Positions 1 to 6,227 of a stretch of 7,636 bases of DNA are shown piece after piece. The stretch is from contig JAENIT010000041.1 in NCBI GenBank assembly GCA_016844365.1, positions 1 to 7,636 of the forward strand, written 5' to 3'. This DNA is from Dehalococcoidia bacterium (GTDB taxonomy: Bacteria; Chloroflexota; Dehalococcoidia; SHYD01; SHYC01). The first letter of the stretch is position 1; the number at the start of each line of letters is the position of its first letter. The notes under the pieces are model-generated. The model was not told the DNA's origin and ran no database searches. It worked only from the letters and a program-made list of their open reading frames with translations. Both the position numbers and the translations under genes were made by a program.

Positions 1-2
1 GG

Positions 3-242
3 TATGATGGGCAGCAACTGAGCATGAATCGGAAGCTCCTTGGCCCCAAAATCGCTCGGTCGATGCTGAGCGCTATAGGCCCGGCCGCCATCACGGACGA
101 CCAGAAGTGGGGCGCTCTAAAGGGCGAGGCCGAGCTCTTCACCAGGGACGCTATAGTTATGGGCCACCCCGGCGGTACTGTAGAGATCCAAAAGCTCCGC
201 CTGATCCGTGGTTTGAGGGGCACTACCGTCTTCGAGCGCTAA
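3..242 (+). CDS. 3' end of an unidentified protein-coding gene (truncated by window edge)
   Basis: The frame is open from the left edge (first full codon at position 3) to a TAA at 240-242, so this is probably the last 79 codons of a longer gene. The first internal ATG is at 24. Codon third positions are mostly G or C, as expected of real coding sequence in this window, and the translation has ordinary protein composition. The C-terminal part contains a GHPGGTVEI stretch followed by basic and hydrophobic residues. This loosely recalls the GHPSG segment near the C-terminus of PrpF/DUF453-type isomerases (methylaconitate isomerase family), but the rest does not match well enough to name it. It could equally be a degraded or unrelated gene. 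No clear terminator follows it. Confidence 0.45.
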   Translation, partial: YDGQQLSMNRKLLGPKIARSMLSAIGPAAITDDQKWGALKGEAELFTRDAIVMGHPGGTVEIQKLRLIRGLRGTTVFER

Positions 243-314
243 GACCAGACCGATCTTGGCCTCGGAGGATTGACCGGGGGCTCCATAATTTAGTAAAGTG
301 CGCAACTATCCAGG

Positions 315-361
315 AGCTTCAGTGTTTTATTGTAAAGAGGATTGGCAACAAGACTGAAGCT
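315..361. repeat. 9-bp perfect inverted repeat around the cyclase promoter -35 box
   Basis: AGCTTCAGT at 315-323 is the exact reverse complement of ACTGAAGCT at 353-361, separated by 29 bases. The pair encloses the candidate -35 box at 342-347 and ends four bases before the -10 box. No T-run follows, so it is not an intrinsic terminator. Its placement suits an operator bound by a dimeric regulator or a DNA loop, but that is inference. Confidence 0.4.
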
Positions 362-371
362 TGGATATAAT
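342..371 (+). promoter_or_regulatory. sigma70-type promoter for the cyclase gene
   Basis: TTGGCA at 342-347 (5 of 6 match to TTGACA) and TATAAT at 366-371 (perfect -10) are separated by 18 bases. Transcription would start near 378, giving a leader of about 35 nt before the ATG at 413. This is the best promoter-like sequence in the window, and it sits in the only sizeable gap upstream of the cyclase gene. Confidence 0.65.
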
Positions 372-373
372 TA

Positions 374-400
374 AAGGGGTTAAGTTGTCCAGGGCCCCTT
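374..400 (+). promoter_or_regulatory. possible small hairpin at the start of the cyclase mRNA leader
   Basis: AAGGGG at 374-379 is complementary to CCCCTT at 395-400 with a 15-nt loop. The predicted transcription start (about 378) falls inside the left arm, so only part of the stem may be in the RNA. The leader lacks a strong Shine-Dalgarno; the nearest purine run is GAGA at 401-404. Translation may therefore be modest. Confidence 0.2.
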
Positions 401-412
401 GAGACGGCCTCT

Positions 413-3400
413 ATGTTATGCCCGGTATGTAAAACTGAAAACCGGCCGGGAGCCAAATTCTGTCAAGAATGCTCTGTCCGGCTGGAGGCTAGGTGTCCCT
501 ACTGCAGCGCCGCTACTGCCGCGGGCACCAAGTTCTGCCACCAGTGCGGGTCCAAGCAGGAGCTAAGGTGTCCCCTCTGCTCCGTTACTACCCTGCCCGG
601 CGCCAGGTTCTGTCAAGAGTGTGGGACTAGGCTGGAGGCTAACTGTTTCCAGTGTGGGATTATAACTCCACCAGGGGCCAAGTTCTGCCAGGGTTGTGGC
701 GCTCGTCTGGAGCTGAGGTGCAGCCAGTGCGGGACCGCCGTCATACAAGGAGCCATGTTCTGCAATGGGTGCGGGTCGCCCGTTGGGGCGCCGATCTCCG
801 CTCCCGTTCCGGTGACACAGAGACCCCCCGCGCCATCGCCGACTGCAGCGCCCATCCAGCAAGCGGCCCAGCCCGCCCCGCGAGTTCCAGAGCCACCGCC
901 TTCATGGCCACAGCAGGAAGCGCCCAGGGCTGCCACTCCATCAGCGGCGGCCCCGCCCGCCACAAGCGGGCCACCCCAGACAGAGGCTGCGCCACAGTCT
1001 CAACCGGCGCCTGAATCACCACAGCCTATCGCCGGGGCCCCAACTCAAAGCAGCCCCCAGGTAGCTGCTTCCGTCCCAGAGCCAACGCCCCAAACAGTGG
1101 TAGAGGTCTTCAACCAGGCTCCGCCCGGGGTTGGCACCATGGAGCCGCCTAGCGCCCCCACAATCGAAATTATCCGGGCGCCACAAGTTGAAGATAGCGG
1201 TGCGCCTCAGGAGGCTGTAGCCCCATCTAGATCCGAGATCCTGGCTGAGCAGCTAACCAGGCCCAAAGCTCCAGAAGCTCCCAGCGCTACCGTCCAAGCT
1301 TCCGTGCTAGAACCTACCATAGTCCCTACCCAAGAGGACGAGCGGAAGATGGTGACGATTCTCTTCGGCGATGTCTCTGGGTTCACAGCTATGTCTGAAA
1401 AACTGGACTCCGAGGATATGAAGGCTATCATGGACCGGTGCCTCAAGATGCTGGCCGACCAGGTGGACAAGTACGAAGGTGTAGTAGACAAGTTCGAGGG
1501 CGACCTTATCATGGCGACCTGGGGCGCCCACACCGTCCATGAAGACGATGCTGAGAGGGCTGTCCTTGCCGCCGTGGGCATGCAGGAGGCTCTGACCAAG
1601 TTTAGCGCCGACCTGGAACGGCGACGGGGCTTTACCCTGAGGATGCGCATAGGAGTGAACACCGGCGAGGTAATAGCCGGAAAGGTAGGCGCAGGGCGGG
1701 AGAAAGACTACACAGTTATGGGAGACGTGGTCAACACCGCATCCCGCTTCGAGAGCAACGCCACAGTCGGACGGGTGATGGTGGGACAGACGACCTACGA
1801 TCTGACCAAACACCTGGTAGAATATACAACCCTGGAGCCCATAACCGTCAAAGGGAAGGTAGAGCCCTTGGCGGTCTTCGAGGTGGAGGGGGTCAAAACC
1901 GAGCGAGGGCAGCGACGTGGTATTGCCGGTCTTGAGTCCGCTATGGTGGGGCGGCTGGACGATGTCCAAAAACTTATAGCCGCCGCCGATGAAGTTCACT
2001 CCGAAAAGCGTCCTCACCTCGTTACCATACTGGGGATGCCAGGCATGGGCAAGTCCCGGCTGCTGGGCGAGTTTGAGAACCATCTGGTGGAAAATCAACC
2101 TACTTTCCAGTGGGCCAAAGGTCGCTCCCTACCCTACGGCCAAGGTATCACCTACTACCCCCTGGGCGAAATAGTGAAGGGAGCTTTTGGTGTAAAGGAG
2201 AGCGACTCCCTGGACGTAGTTAGGGAGCAGCTGCTGAGAGGTGTGCAGGACGTCCTTATCAACAGCGCCGCCGCGGAAGGGCTCACTGACTCTCAAGAGG
2301 CGGTGGAAGAGGAGGCCCGGCAGGTGGCCCACAGGTTGGCGTATGCCATAGGTGTGTCGTACCCCGAAAGCACCCTCGCCAACATTAACCCAGCCAACCT
2401 GAAAGACGAGCTTTTCTGGGCCTGGAGACATTTCTTCCGAAAGTGGGCCAGCCTGGCCCCCTTGGTAATAACCTTTGAGGATGTCCACTGGGCCGACGAT
2501 GTGATCCTGGACTTTATCCGCCATCTGGTCACCACCCTTACTGAAGACGCTCCCATTCTGATAATATGTATTAGTAGGCCAGAGCTTCTAGAGCGCGTGC
2601 CTGACTGGGAGGAGATAACCTCCCACCAGAGCATCTTACATCTAACACCCCTGACTCCAGAGGAAGGGGTGCAGTTCCTGGACAATCTCCTCTCCCCCAA
2701 CCGCTTGTCCAAGCGCTTCAAAGAGGGAATCGTCCAGAGGGCCGGAGGCGTGCCATTCTTCATTGAGGAGATACTGAGGATATTCCTGGAGAGAAAGGCC
2801 TTGGTTCGTGGCCCTGGCGGCTGGATACTATCAGAGATAGACGAAGAGCTAAAGATTCCCGATACTATTCAAGCCACGGTGGCTGCTCGTGTCGATCAGC
2901 TTGACCTTATAGAGAAGACCATCCTACAACGGGCTTCGGTGGTGGGCATCGACTTTTGGGAGAGCGCCATAGCTTACCCGTCGCCAGCTTTGGGGCAAGA
3001 AGCCTCTGCTATGGAGGACCTCTCTGCTAACGAGCTTATAAAACAAAAGTCGGGTTCCTCCTTCGAGGGAGACGTGGAATACGCCTTCCACAACACCATC
3101 ATTAGAGATGTGACCTACAACGGGATGACCAGGTCCCGGCGCAGTCGGGAGCACCTGAGGACTGGCAGTTGGCTGGAGCTCAAGGTGGGCGATCGCCTCC
3201 AGGAGTTTATCGAGATGCTGGCCCACCACTACGGCCAGGCGGCAAATGTAGAGATGGCCGCCCTGGACAGCGATTACACATCCGTAACTAGGGCTATCCA
3301 CTATCTGTGGGAGGCTGGGGAGCGAGCCAGAGTGCGGCAATCCAACCAGGACGCCCTTTCCCGCTACAATAGGGCATTAGAATTGATAATCGATCTTCAA

Positions 3401-4564
3401 AGAGAGGAGGGCGCTCCGAAAGAAATGAATGGAGAACCACTAGAGCTGCGGGAGCTTCAGGTGTTGCTGGCCAGAGCCCAGTCGCTGGAGCCCCTATCAC
3501 GATACGATTCAGCCCTTGAAGACTTGGAAAAAGTTATAACCGGAGCAGAAACTGCCGGTCTACTTACCCTTGAGGCCTCGGCTCTCTATCAAAAGGGGAA
3601 GATTCTGCGAATTAAGGGTGAGCTTGAAACCGCTGAGGAGAACACCAGGCACGCCGTAGAGATATACGCCAGAGCTGGCGATTCTGCGGGCCAAGCCCAG
3701 GCTCTTCTGGTCCTGGGAGAGATCTTCTCCGACCAGGCCAAACTAGGAGAGTTTGAGGAGATGTCCCTAGAGGCCATTGAGCTGAGCCGTCAGGCTCATA
3801 GCCAGTGGGTGGAGGCCAGGGGACTAACCCTTTTGGGAACTGCGTGCGTGTATCTGGGCAAAGCGGAGGAGGCTCGGGGCTACATAGAGCAGGCCGTCAA
3901 TATCTATCGAGGTCTGGGAGACCGTAGAGGCGCTGCAACCAGCCTTCTCATGCTCGGCAGGGCTGACCACATGGTGGGCCACCTCAGAGTCGCCGCCACC
4001 TCCATAGAAGAGGCCATAGACATATTCGAAGAGCTGGGTGACAGGCGCGCCATGACCTCAGCCTCCTTCAATCTAGGGTTGATGAATCTAGAGCGAGGAG
4101 AACTGGATGAGGCTAGGCTCTACGCAGAGAGGGGCATCACCTTGACCGGTGGCGTTGGAGAAGCGCCCATCCGTATCCGATGTATGCTGCTCCTGGGCCA
4201 GGTAGAGGTGGAATCTAGCAACTGGGATCGGGCCGCAGAGATCCTCAAAGACTCTGAGGGGCTCTGCTTGGCCCACAACCAGAAGGGCGCTCTACCCGAG
4301 GTTTACAGAGTAATCGGGCAGGCTTACCTGGGCTCCGGAGACGTGGCTGAGGCCGAGAAGTACGCTCTTCTAGGCAGAGATGTAGTGGCCGAAGAGGACC
4401 CCTACTCCCAGGGCACTACCCGTCTTGTTCTGGCCCTGGTGCTGGAACGGCAGGGGAGGATGGATGAATCAGAGGCCGAGTTCAAGAAGGCGGTAGAGAG
4501 TCTGGAAGAGGCTGAGGAGGCCTTCGAGATCGGGTGGAGCCACCTGTGCTACGGCAGTTCCTAA
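413..4564 (+). CDS. Zinc-ribbon / class III adenylate-guanylate cyclase / STAND ATPase / TPR regulator, C-terminus frameshifted
   Basis: A large cytoplasmic signalling protein of 1383 residues with no membrane segment. Residues 1-125 hold five zinc ribbons (20 Cys). Residues 126-309 are a Pro/Ala/Gln-rich, probably disordered linker. Residues 310-493 form a class III nucleotidyl cyclase domain: metal-binding D320 (FGDVSGFT) and D364, substrate-lysine K360, T434 at the second base-recognition position, and transition-state N441 and R445. All are present, so it should be active as a homodimer making cAMP (cGMP not excluded). Residues 506 to about 900 are a STAND/AAA_16-like ATPase with Walker A GMPGMGKS (541-548) and Walker B ending in E689-D690, then HWAD. 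From about residue 960 there are TPR repeats of roughly 40 residues. The ATG at 413 is chosen because MLCPVC begins directly with the first zinc ribbon. The stop at 4562-4564 is premature: family-like TPR sequence continues in the -1 frame to 4689, giving about 1425 residues if restored. Confidence 0.9.
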   Translation: MLCPVCKTENRPGAKFCQECSVRLEARCPYCSAATAAGTKFCHQCGSKQELRCPLCSVTTLPGARFCQECGTRLEANCFQCGIITPPGAKFCQGCGARLELRCSQCGTAVIQGAMFCNGCGSPVGAPISAPVPVTQRPPAPSPTAAPIQQAAQPAPRVPEPPPSWPQQEAPRAATPSAAAPPATSGPPQTEAAPQSQPAPESPQPIAGAPTQSSPQVAASVPEPTPQTVVEVFNQAPPGVGTMEPPSAPTIEIIRAPQVEDSGAPQEAVAPSRSEILAEQLTRPKAPEAPSATVQASVLEPTIVPTQEDERKMVTILFGDVSGFTAMSEKLDSEDMKAIMDRCLKMLADQVDKYEGVVDKFEGDLIMATWGAHTVHEDDAERAVLAAVGMQEALTKFSADLERRRGFTLRMRIGVNTGEVIAGKVGAGREKDYTVMGDVVNTASRFESNATVGRVMVGQTTYDLTKHLVEYTTLEPITVKGKVEPLAVFEVEGVKTERGQRRGIAGLESAMVGRLDDVQKLIAAADEVHSEKRPHLVTILGMPGMGKSRLLGEFENHLVENQPTFQWAKGRSLPYGQGITYYPLGEIVKGAFGVKESDSLDVVREQLLRGVQDVLINSAAAEGLTDSQEAVEEEARQVAHRLAYAIGVSYPESTLANINPANLKDELFWAWRHFFRKWASLAPLVITFEDVHWADDVILDFIRHLVTTLTEDAPILIICISRPELLERVPDWEEITSHQSILHLTPLTPEEGVQFLDNLLSPNRLSKRFKEGIVQRAGGVPFFIEEILRIFLERKALVRGPGGWILSEIDEELKIPDTIQATVAARVDQLDLIEKTILQRASVVGIDFWESAIAYPSPALGQEASAMEDLSANELIKQKSGSSFEGDVEYAFHNTIIRDVTYNGMTRSRRSREHLRTGSWLELKVGDRLQEFIEMLAHHYGQAANVEMAALDSDYTSVTRAIHYLWEAGERARVRQSNQDALSRYNRALELIIDLQREEGAPKEMNGEPLELRELQVLLARAQSLEPLSRYDSALEDLEKVITGAETAGLLTLEASALYQKGKILRIKGELETAEENTRHAVEIYARAGDSAGQAQALLVLGEIFSDQAKLGEFEEMSLEAIELSRQAHSQWVEARGLTLLGTACVYLGKAEEARGYIEQAVNIYRGLGDRRGAATSLLMLGRADHMVGHLRVAATSIEEAIDIFEELGDRRAMTSASFNLGLMNLERGELDEARLYAERGITLTGGVGEAPIRIRCMLLLGQVEVESSNWDRAAEILKDSEGLCLAHNQKGALPEVYRVIGQAYLGSGDVAEAEKYALLGRDVVAEEDPYSQGTTRLVLALVLERQGRMDESEAEFKKAVESLEEAEEAFEIGWSHLCYGSS
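419..793 (+). repeat. Five tandem 75-bp units encoding a zinc-ribbon array
   Basis: Five consecutive units start at 419, 494, 569, 644 and 719. Each encodes a CxxC, a 10-residue spacer, FCxxC and a short linker, and the first cysteines lie at residues 3, 28, 53, 78 and 103, exactly 25 residues apart. DNA similarity between units is visible around the GCCAAGTTCTGCCAG-like core, so the array probably grew by tandem duplication inside the gene. Each unit should bind one zinc by four cysteines. Such ribbons usually mediate protein or nucleic-acid contacts rather than catalysis. Confidence 0.85.
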
Positions 4565-4689
4565 TGATCATGGGCCTTAACAATGAGGCCAAGGAGCACC
4601 TGCTCCAAGCCAGGGAGGCCATTGTCCCCCTGGAAGCCCAAGCCAAGATAGAACTCATAGACAGACTCATCGCCGAAATTGAGGGCTAG
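4555..4689 (+). pseudogene. Out-of-frame C-terminal continuation of the cyclase/TPR gene
   Basis: After the glycine codon at 4553-4555, reading in the -1 frame gives CAG TTC CTA ATG ATC ATG GGC and then a helical TPR-type tail ending at TAG 4687-4689. The junction reads as a typical final TPR (SHLCYG, then QFLMIMG, then NNEAKEHLLQAREA), whereas the annotated frame ends abruptly in SS-stop. Loss of one C from GGCCAG explains it. The tail also begins with an ATG at 4564 that overlaps the upstream TAA (TAATG), so a 41-residue peptide could be made by coupled reinitiation. I regard a frameshift (real or a sequencing error) as more likely than a separate gene. Confidence 0.7.
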
Positions 4690-4706
4690 CGAAAACTCGT
4701 ACTGAG

Positions 4707-4739
4707 AATGCCGCAGGGACGGCCATCCACCGGCATTTT
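4707..4739 (+). terminator. Terminator-like hairpin between convergent genes
   Basis: AATGCCG at 4707-4713 pairs perfectly with CGGCATT at 4731-4737. The loop is 17 nt and may itself fold by a short GGA/TCC pairing. The right arm runs into a TTTT tract (4736-4739), two bases of which lie in the stem. It lies 18 bases after the restored stop of the cyclase gene and before the end of the opposing M16 gene, the expected place for an intrinsic terminator of the plus-strand transcript. The T-tract is short, so it may be weak. Confidence 0.5.
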
Positions 4740-4756
4740 AAGGGCTGACTAAGAGG

Positions 4757-5986
4757 TTACGTTCGCAATAGGGTCTCGAACCTCTTGAGACTGCGGTATG
4801 GCCCCACAACTGCCAGCCGCCACTTCTCCGCCAATAACTGCTCTCGGGCTACCCGGTTCACGTCTTCGACGGTTATTAGGTCGAGCAGGGACACCACCTC
4901 ATCTACGGTGCGTATTCTGTTGGTAAGAAGCTGCTGAGCCCCCGCCCAAGCCGATACGCTGCGGCTGTCCTCCATTCGGAGCAGCAAAGTTCCCTTGGTC
5001 ATCTCCCTAACTTTAGACAGTTCCTCCTCTGAAACCCCATCCCGTAGTAGGGCTACCTGCTCCAGCACTGCCGAAATCGCCTCATTTATAACCTTGGGGG
5101 CCACTCCCGCGTAAACGGTCAAAGCGCCATCGCCCTGAAAGTGGCTCACGTAGCTGTGAACGTCATAGGCCAGCCCCCGACGTTCCCTCACTTCCATAAA
5201 CAGACGACTGCTCATTCCCTCGCCCAGGATCACGTTGAGCATGTCCAGCGCGTAGCGGTCCGGATGGAGCAGGGGCAGGCCCTTCATGCCCAAGCAGAAG
5301 TGGGCTTGTTCCGTGCTCCTTCGCTCTACACTTACTTTGACGCCGTTGGCTACTGCTGGAGCCAAAGCATACGAGGGCAGGCCCTTCCCCTGAAGGGGGT
5401 TATTAGGCCGCCAGCTCTTTTCCACAGAGGCGATGGCTTCCAGCACCTCCTCGTGACTAACCGCCCCTGATACGCTCACTACCGTCTTGGCTGGCACGTA
5501 GTGCCGCTCCAGGTGGCCGAAGAGCTGCTCTCTATTTAGGGAGCCCACAGTCTCCCTGGATCCTGCCACATCTCTCCCCAGGGGATGGTCTGGCCACATC
5601 ACCTGATCAATAATTAGGCTCACCAAGTCGCCTGGAGAGTCCTGGAGCATGTTCAGCTCCTCTATAATCACCTTCCGTTCTTTATCTATTTCCTCAGGGT
5701 CAAAGCGAGAGTTATGGATCATATCTAGAAGCAGGTCCATGGCCAGAGCGAAGTGGGGACGCGCCACCTTGCTCCAATACACGGTGAACTCCCGCTCGGT
5801 AGCGCCGTTTAGATAGCCGCCCACACGGTCTATGGTTTCTGATATCTCTAGGGCGGTTGGTCTCCGCTGGGTGCCCTTGAAGCAGAGGTGCTCTACAAAG
5901 TGGGAGACACCAGCCACCTCCGGGGACTCGTAGCAGGAACCCACCCCCATATAGATAGATATGCTCACCGATCGGGTGTGGGGCAT
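4757..5986 (-). CDS. M16 family (M16B, processing-peptidase-like) zinc metallopeptidase
   Basis: A zinc-dependent endopeptidase of the pitrilysin/insulinase clan, M16B type, related to mitochondrial processing peptidase beta subunit. The inverted zinc motif HFVEH gives ligands H29 and H33 with catalytic E32. The third ligand, by spacing and by alignment with the ERxVIxxE region, is E110 (E109 adjacent). Residues 1 to about 195 form the active N-terminal half. From about 216 comes the second half, with the conserved SSRLF...RERRGLAYDVHSY segment at 259-279. No signal peptide is seen; the protein is probably cytoplasmic and degrades peptides trapped in its chamber. The 409-residue length counts from the first in-frame ATG (5986), which lacks a Shine-Dalgarno. 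Family sequence continues upstream in frame for about 17 codons, so this start is probably too short. The gene converges with the cyclase gene and diverges from the HEWLH gene. Confidence 0.92.
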   Translation of the reverse strand: MPHTRSVSISIYMGVGSCYESPEVAGVSHFVEHLCFKGTQRRPTALEISETIDRVGGYLNGATEREFTVYWSKVARPHFALAMDLLLDMIHNSRFDPEEIDKERKVIIEELNMLQDSPGDLVSLIIDQVMWPDHPLGRDVAGSRETVGSLNREQLFGHLERHYVPAKTVVSVSGAVSHEEVLEAIASVEKSWRPNNPLQGKGLPSYALAPAVANGVKVSVERRSTEQAHFCLGMKGLPLLHPDRYALDMLNVILGEGMSSRLFMEVRERRGLAYDVHSYVSHFQGDGALTVYAGVAPKVINEAISAVLEQVALLRDGVSEEELSKVREMTKGTLLLRMEDSRSVSAWAGAQQLLTNRIRTVDEVVSLLDLITVEDVNRVAREQLLAEKWRLAVVGPYRSLKRFETLLRT

Positions 5987-6037
5987 GGGTGTGGTGATAA
6001 CGGTCAGACCGTTGTCTAAAGTTGTCCAAAAAGCTAT
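5987..6037 (-). other. In-frame N-terminal extension of the M16 peptidase without a canonical start codon
   Basis: Reading the minus strand upstream of the ATG at 5986, the same frame encodes (I)AFWTTLDNGLTVITTP. The TLDNGL-V-ITTP block is the hallmark N-terminal strand of M16B peptidases. The frame stays open to a TAG at 6062-6064, but there is no ATG, GTG or TTG in it. The ATA codon at 6035-6037 sits just where an initiator is expected from the family's usual short lead before TLDNGL. Either ATA serves as a rare start, an ATG mutated to ATA, or there is a base error. With this extension the protein would have 426 residues, close to the usual family length. Confidence 0.65.
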
Positions 6038-6069
6038 GGGGACTGATAGATAATTCTCTACCTACCACC

Positions 6070-6099
6070 ATTCTAAGTAACCTATACACTCTCAGTCAA
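6070..6099 (-). promoter_or_regulatory. sigma70-type promoter for the M16 peptidase gene
   Basis: On the minus strand TTGACT (6099-6094) and TAGAAT (6075-6070) each match the consensus in 5 of 6 positions, with an 18-base spacer. Transcription would begin near 6063, about 26 nt upstream of the ATA at 6037 and about 77 nt upstream of the ATG at 5986. The position agrees with translation starting upstream of 5986. Confidence 0.55.
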
Positions 6100-6119
6100 A
6101 CCCCCAGAACAAAAGGACA

Positions 6120-6168
6120 GTTTATTAAGCCGTCCCTTCGAGAACCTCAGGGAACGGCCGTAATAAAC
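6120..6168. repeat. Long interrupted inverted repeat in the divergent intergenic region
   Basis: Three nested arms pair: GTTTATTA (6120-6127) with TAATAAAC (6161-6168), GCCGT (6129-6133) with ACGGC (6154-6158), and CCCT (6134-6137) with AGGG (6149-6152). The loop is 11 nt (6138-6148), with small bulges between arms. That is 17 paired positions in a 49-base element. It lies between the M16 promoter and the HEWLH gene start. It could be a cruciform or operator, or an RNA structure if transcribed from either side. Confidence 0.55.
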
Positions 6169-6187
6169 AGGCTCGCTTTTGAGCCTG
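6161..6187 (-). terminator. Strong hairpin with minus-strand T-rich tail
   Basis: CAGGCTC (6168-6174) pairs perfectly with GAGCCTG (6181-6187) around the 6-nt loop GCTTTT. Read on the minus strand, the stem is followed directly by TTTATTA (6167-6161), the form of an intrinsic terminator. No minus-strand gene lies to its right within reach, so it may block antisense transcription toward the M16 promoter, or act as a hairpin or operator over the plus-strand promoter it overlaps. On the plus strand no T-run follows. Confidence 0.4.
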
Positions 6188-6208
6188 CACAGTTCCGTGT
6201 GTTATGCT
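6179..6208 (+). promoter_or_regulatory. Possible weak extended -10 promoter for the HEWLH gene
   Basis: TTGAGC (6179-6184, 4 of 6) and TATGCT (6203-6208, 4 of 6) are spaced by 18 bases, and the -10 is preceded by TG at 6200-6201 (extended -10). Transcription would begin near 6215, leaving a very short leader that just includes the ribosome binding site. The -35 overlaps the right part of the hairpin at 6168-6187, so folding or protein binding there could affect it. Confidence 0.3.
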
Positions 6209-6214
6209 CATCTA

Positions 6215-6220
6215 GAGGGG
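6215..6220 (+). promoter_or_regulatory. Shine-Dalgarno of the HEWLH gene
   Basis: GAGGGG lies seven bases before the ATG at 6228. It is a good ribosome binding site and fixes this start, which also places a basic-then-hydrophobic leader at the N-terminus. Confidence 0.6.
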
Positions 6221-6227
6221 TGTTCTA

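Noticed and set aside
809..1339. Pro/Ala/Gln-rich stretch as a repeat array or separate gene.
   Set aside because: It is in frame between the zinc ribbons and the cyclase domain, shows no fixed period, and is best explained as a disordered linker.
1307..2098. Long antisense open frame of 263 codons inside the cyclase gene.
   Set aside because: It lies opposite the strongly conserved cyclase domain, has a low-quality composition and no ribosome binding site I can see; it is a shadow of GC-rich coding sequence.
4555..4564. Programmed -1 ribosomal frameshift site.
   Set aside because: The junction has no slippery heptamer and no obvious stimulatory pseudoknot; a lost C in GGCCAG is simpler.
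413..4689. Cyclase as part of an anti-phage signalling system (Pycsar or CBASS-like).
   Set aside because: No adjacent effector gene (cyclic-nucleotide-binding nuclease, TIR or membrane protein) is present, and the multi-domain ATPase/TPR architecture is that of a housekeeping signalling regulator. The neighbours are peptidases on other transcripts.
5712..6089. Minus-strand open frame of 125 codons overlapping the start of the M16 gene.
   Set aside because: It has an ATG in the promoter region, but its translation shares no family features and most of it overlaps the conserved zinc-binding part of the M16 gene in another frame.
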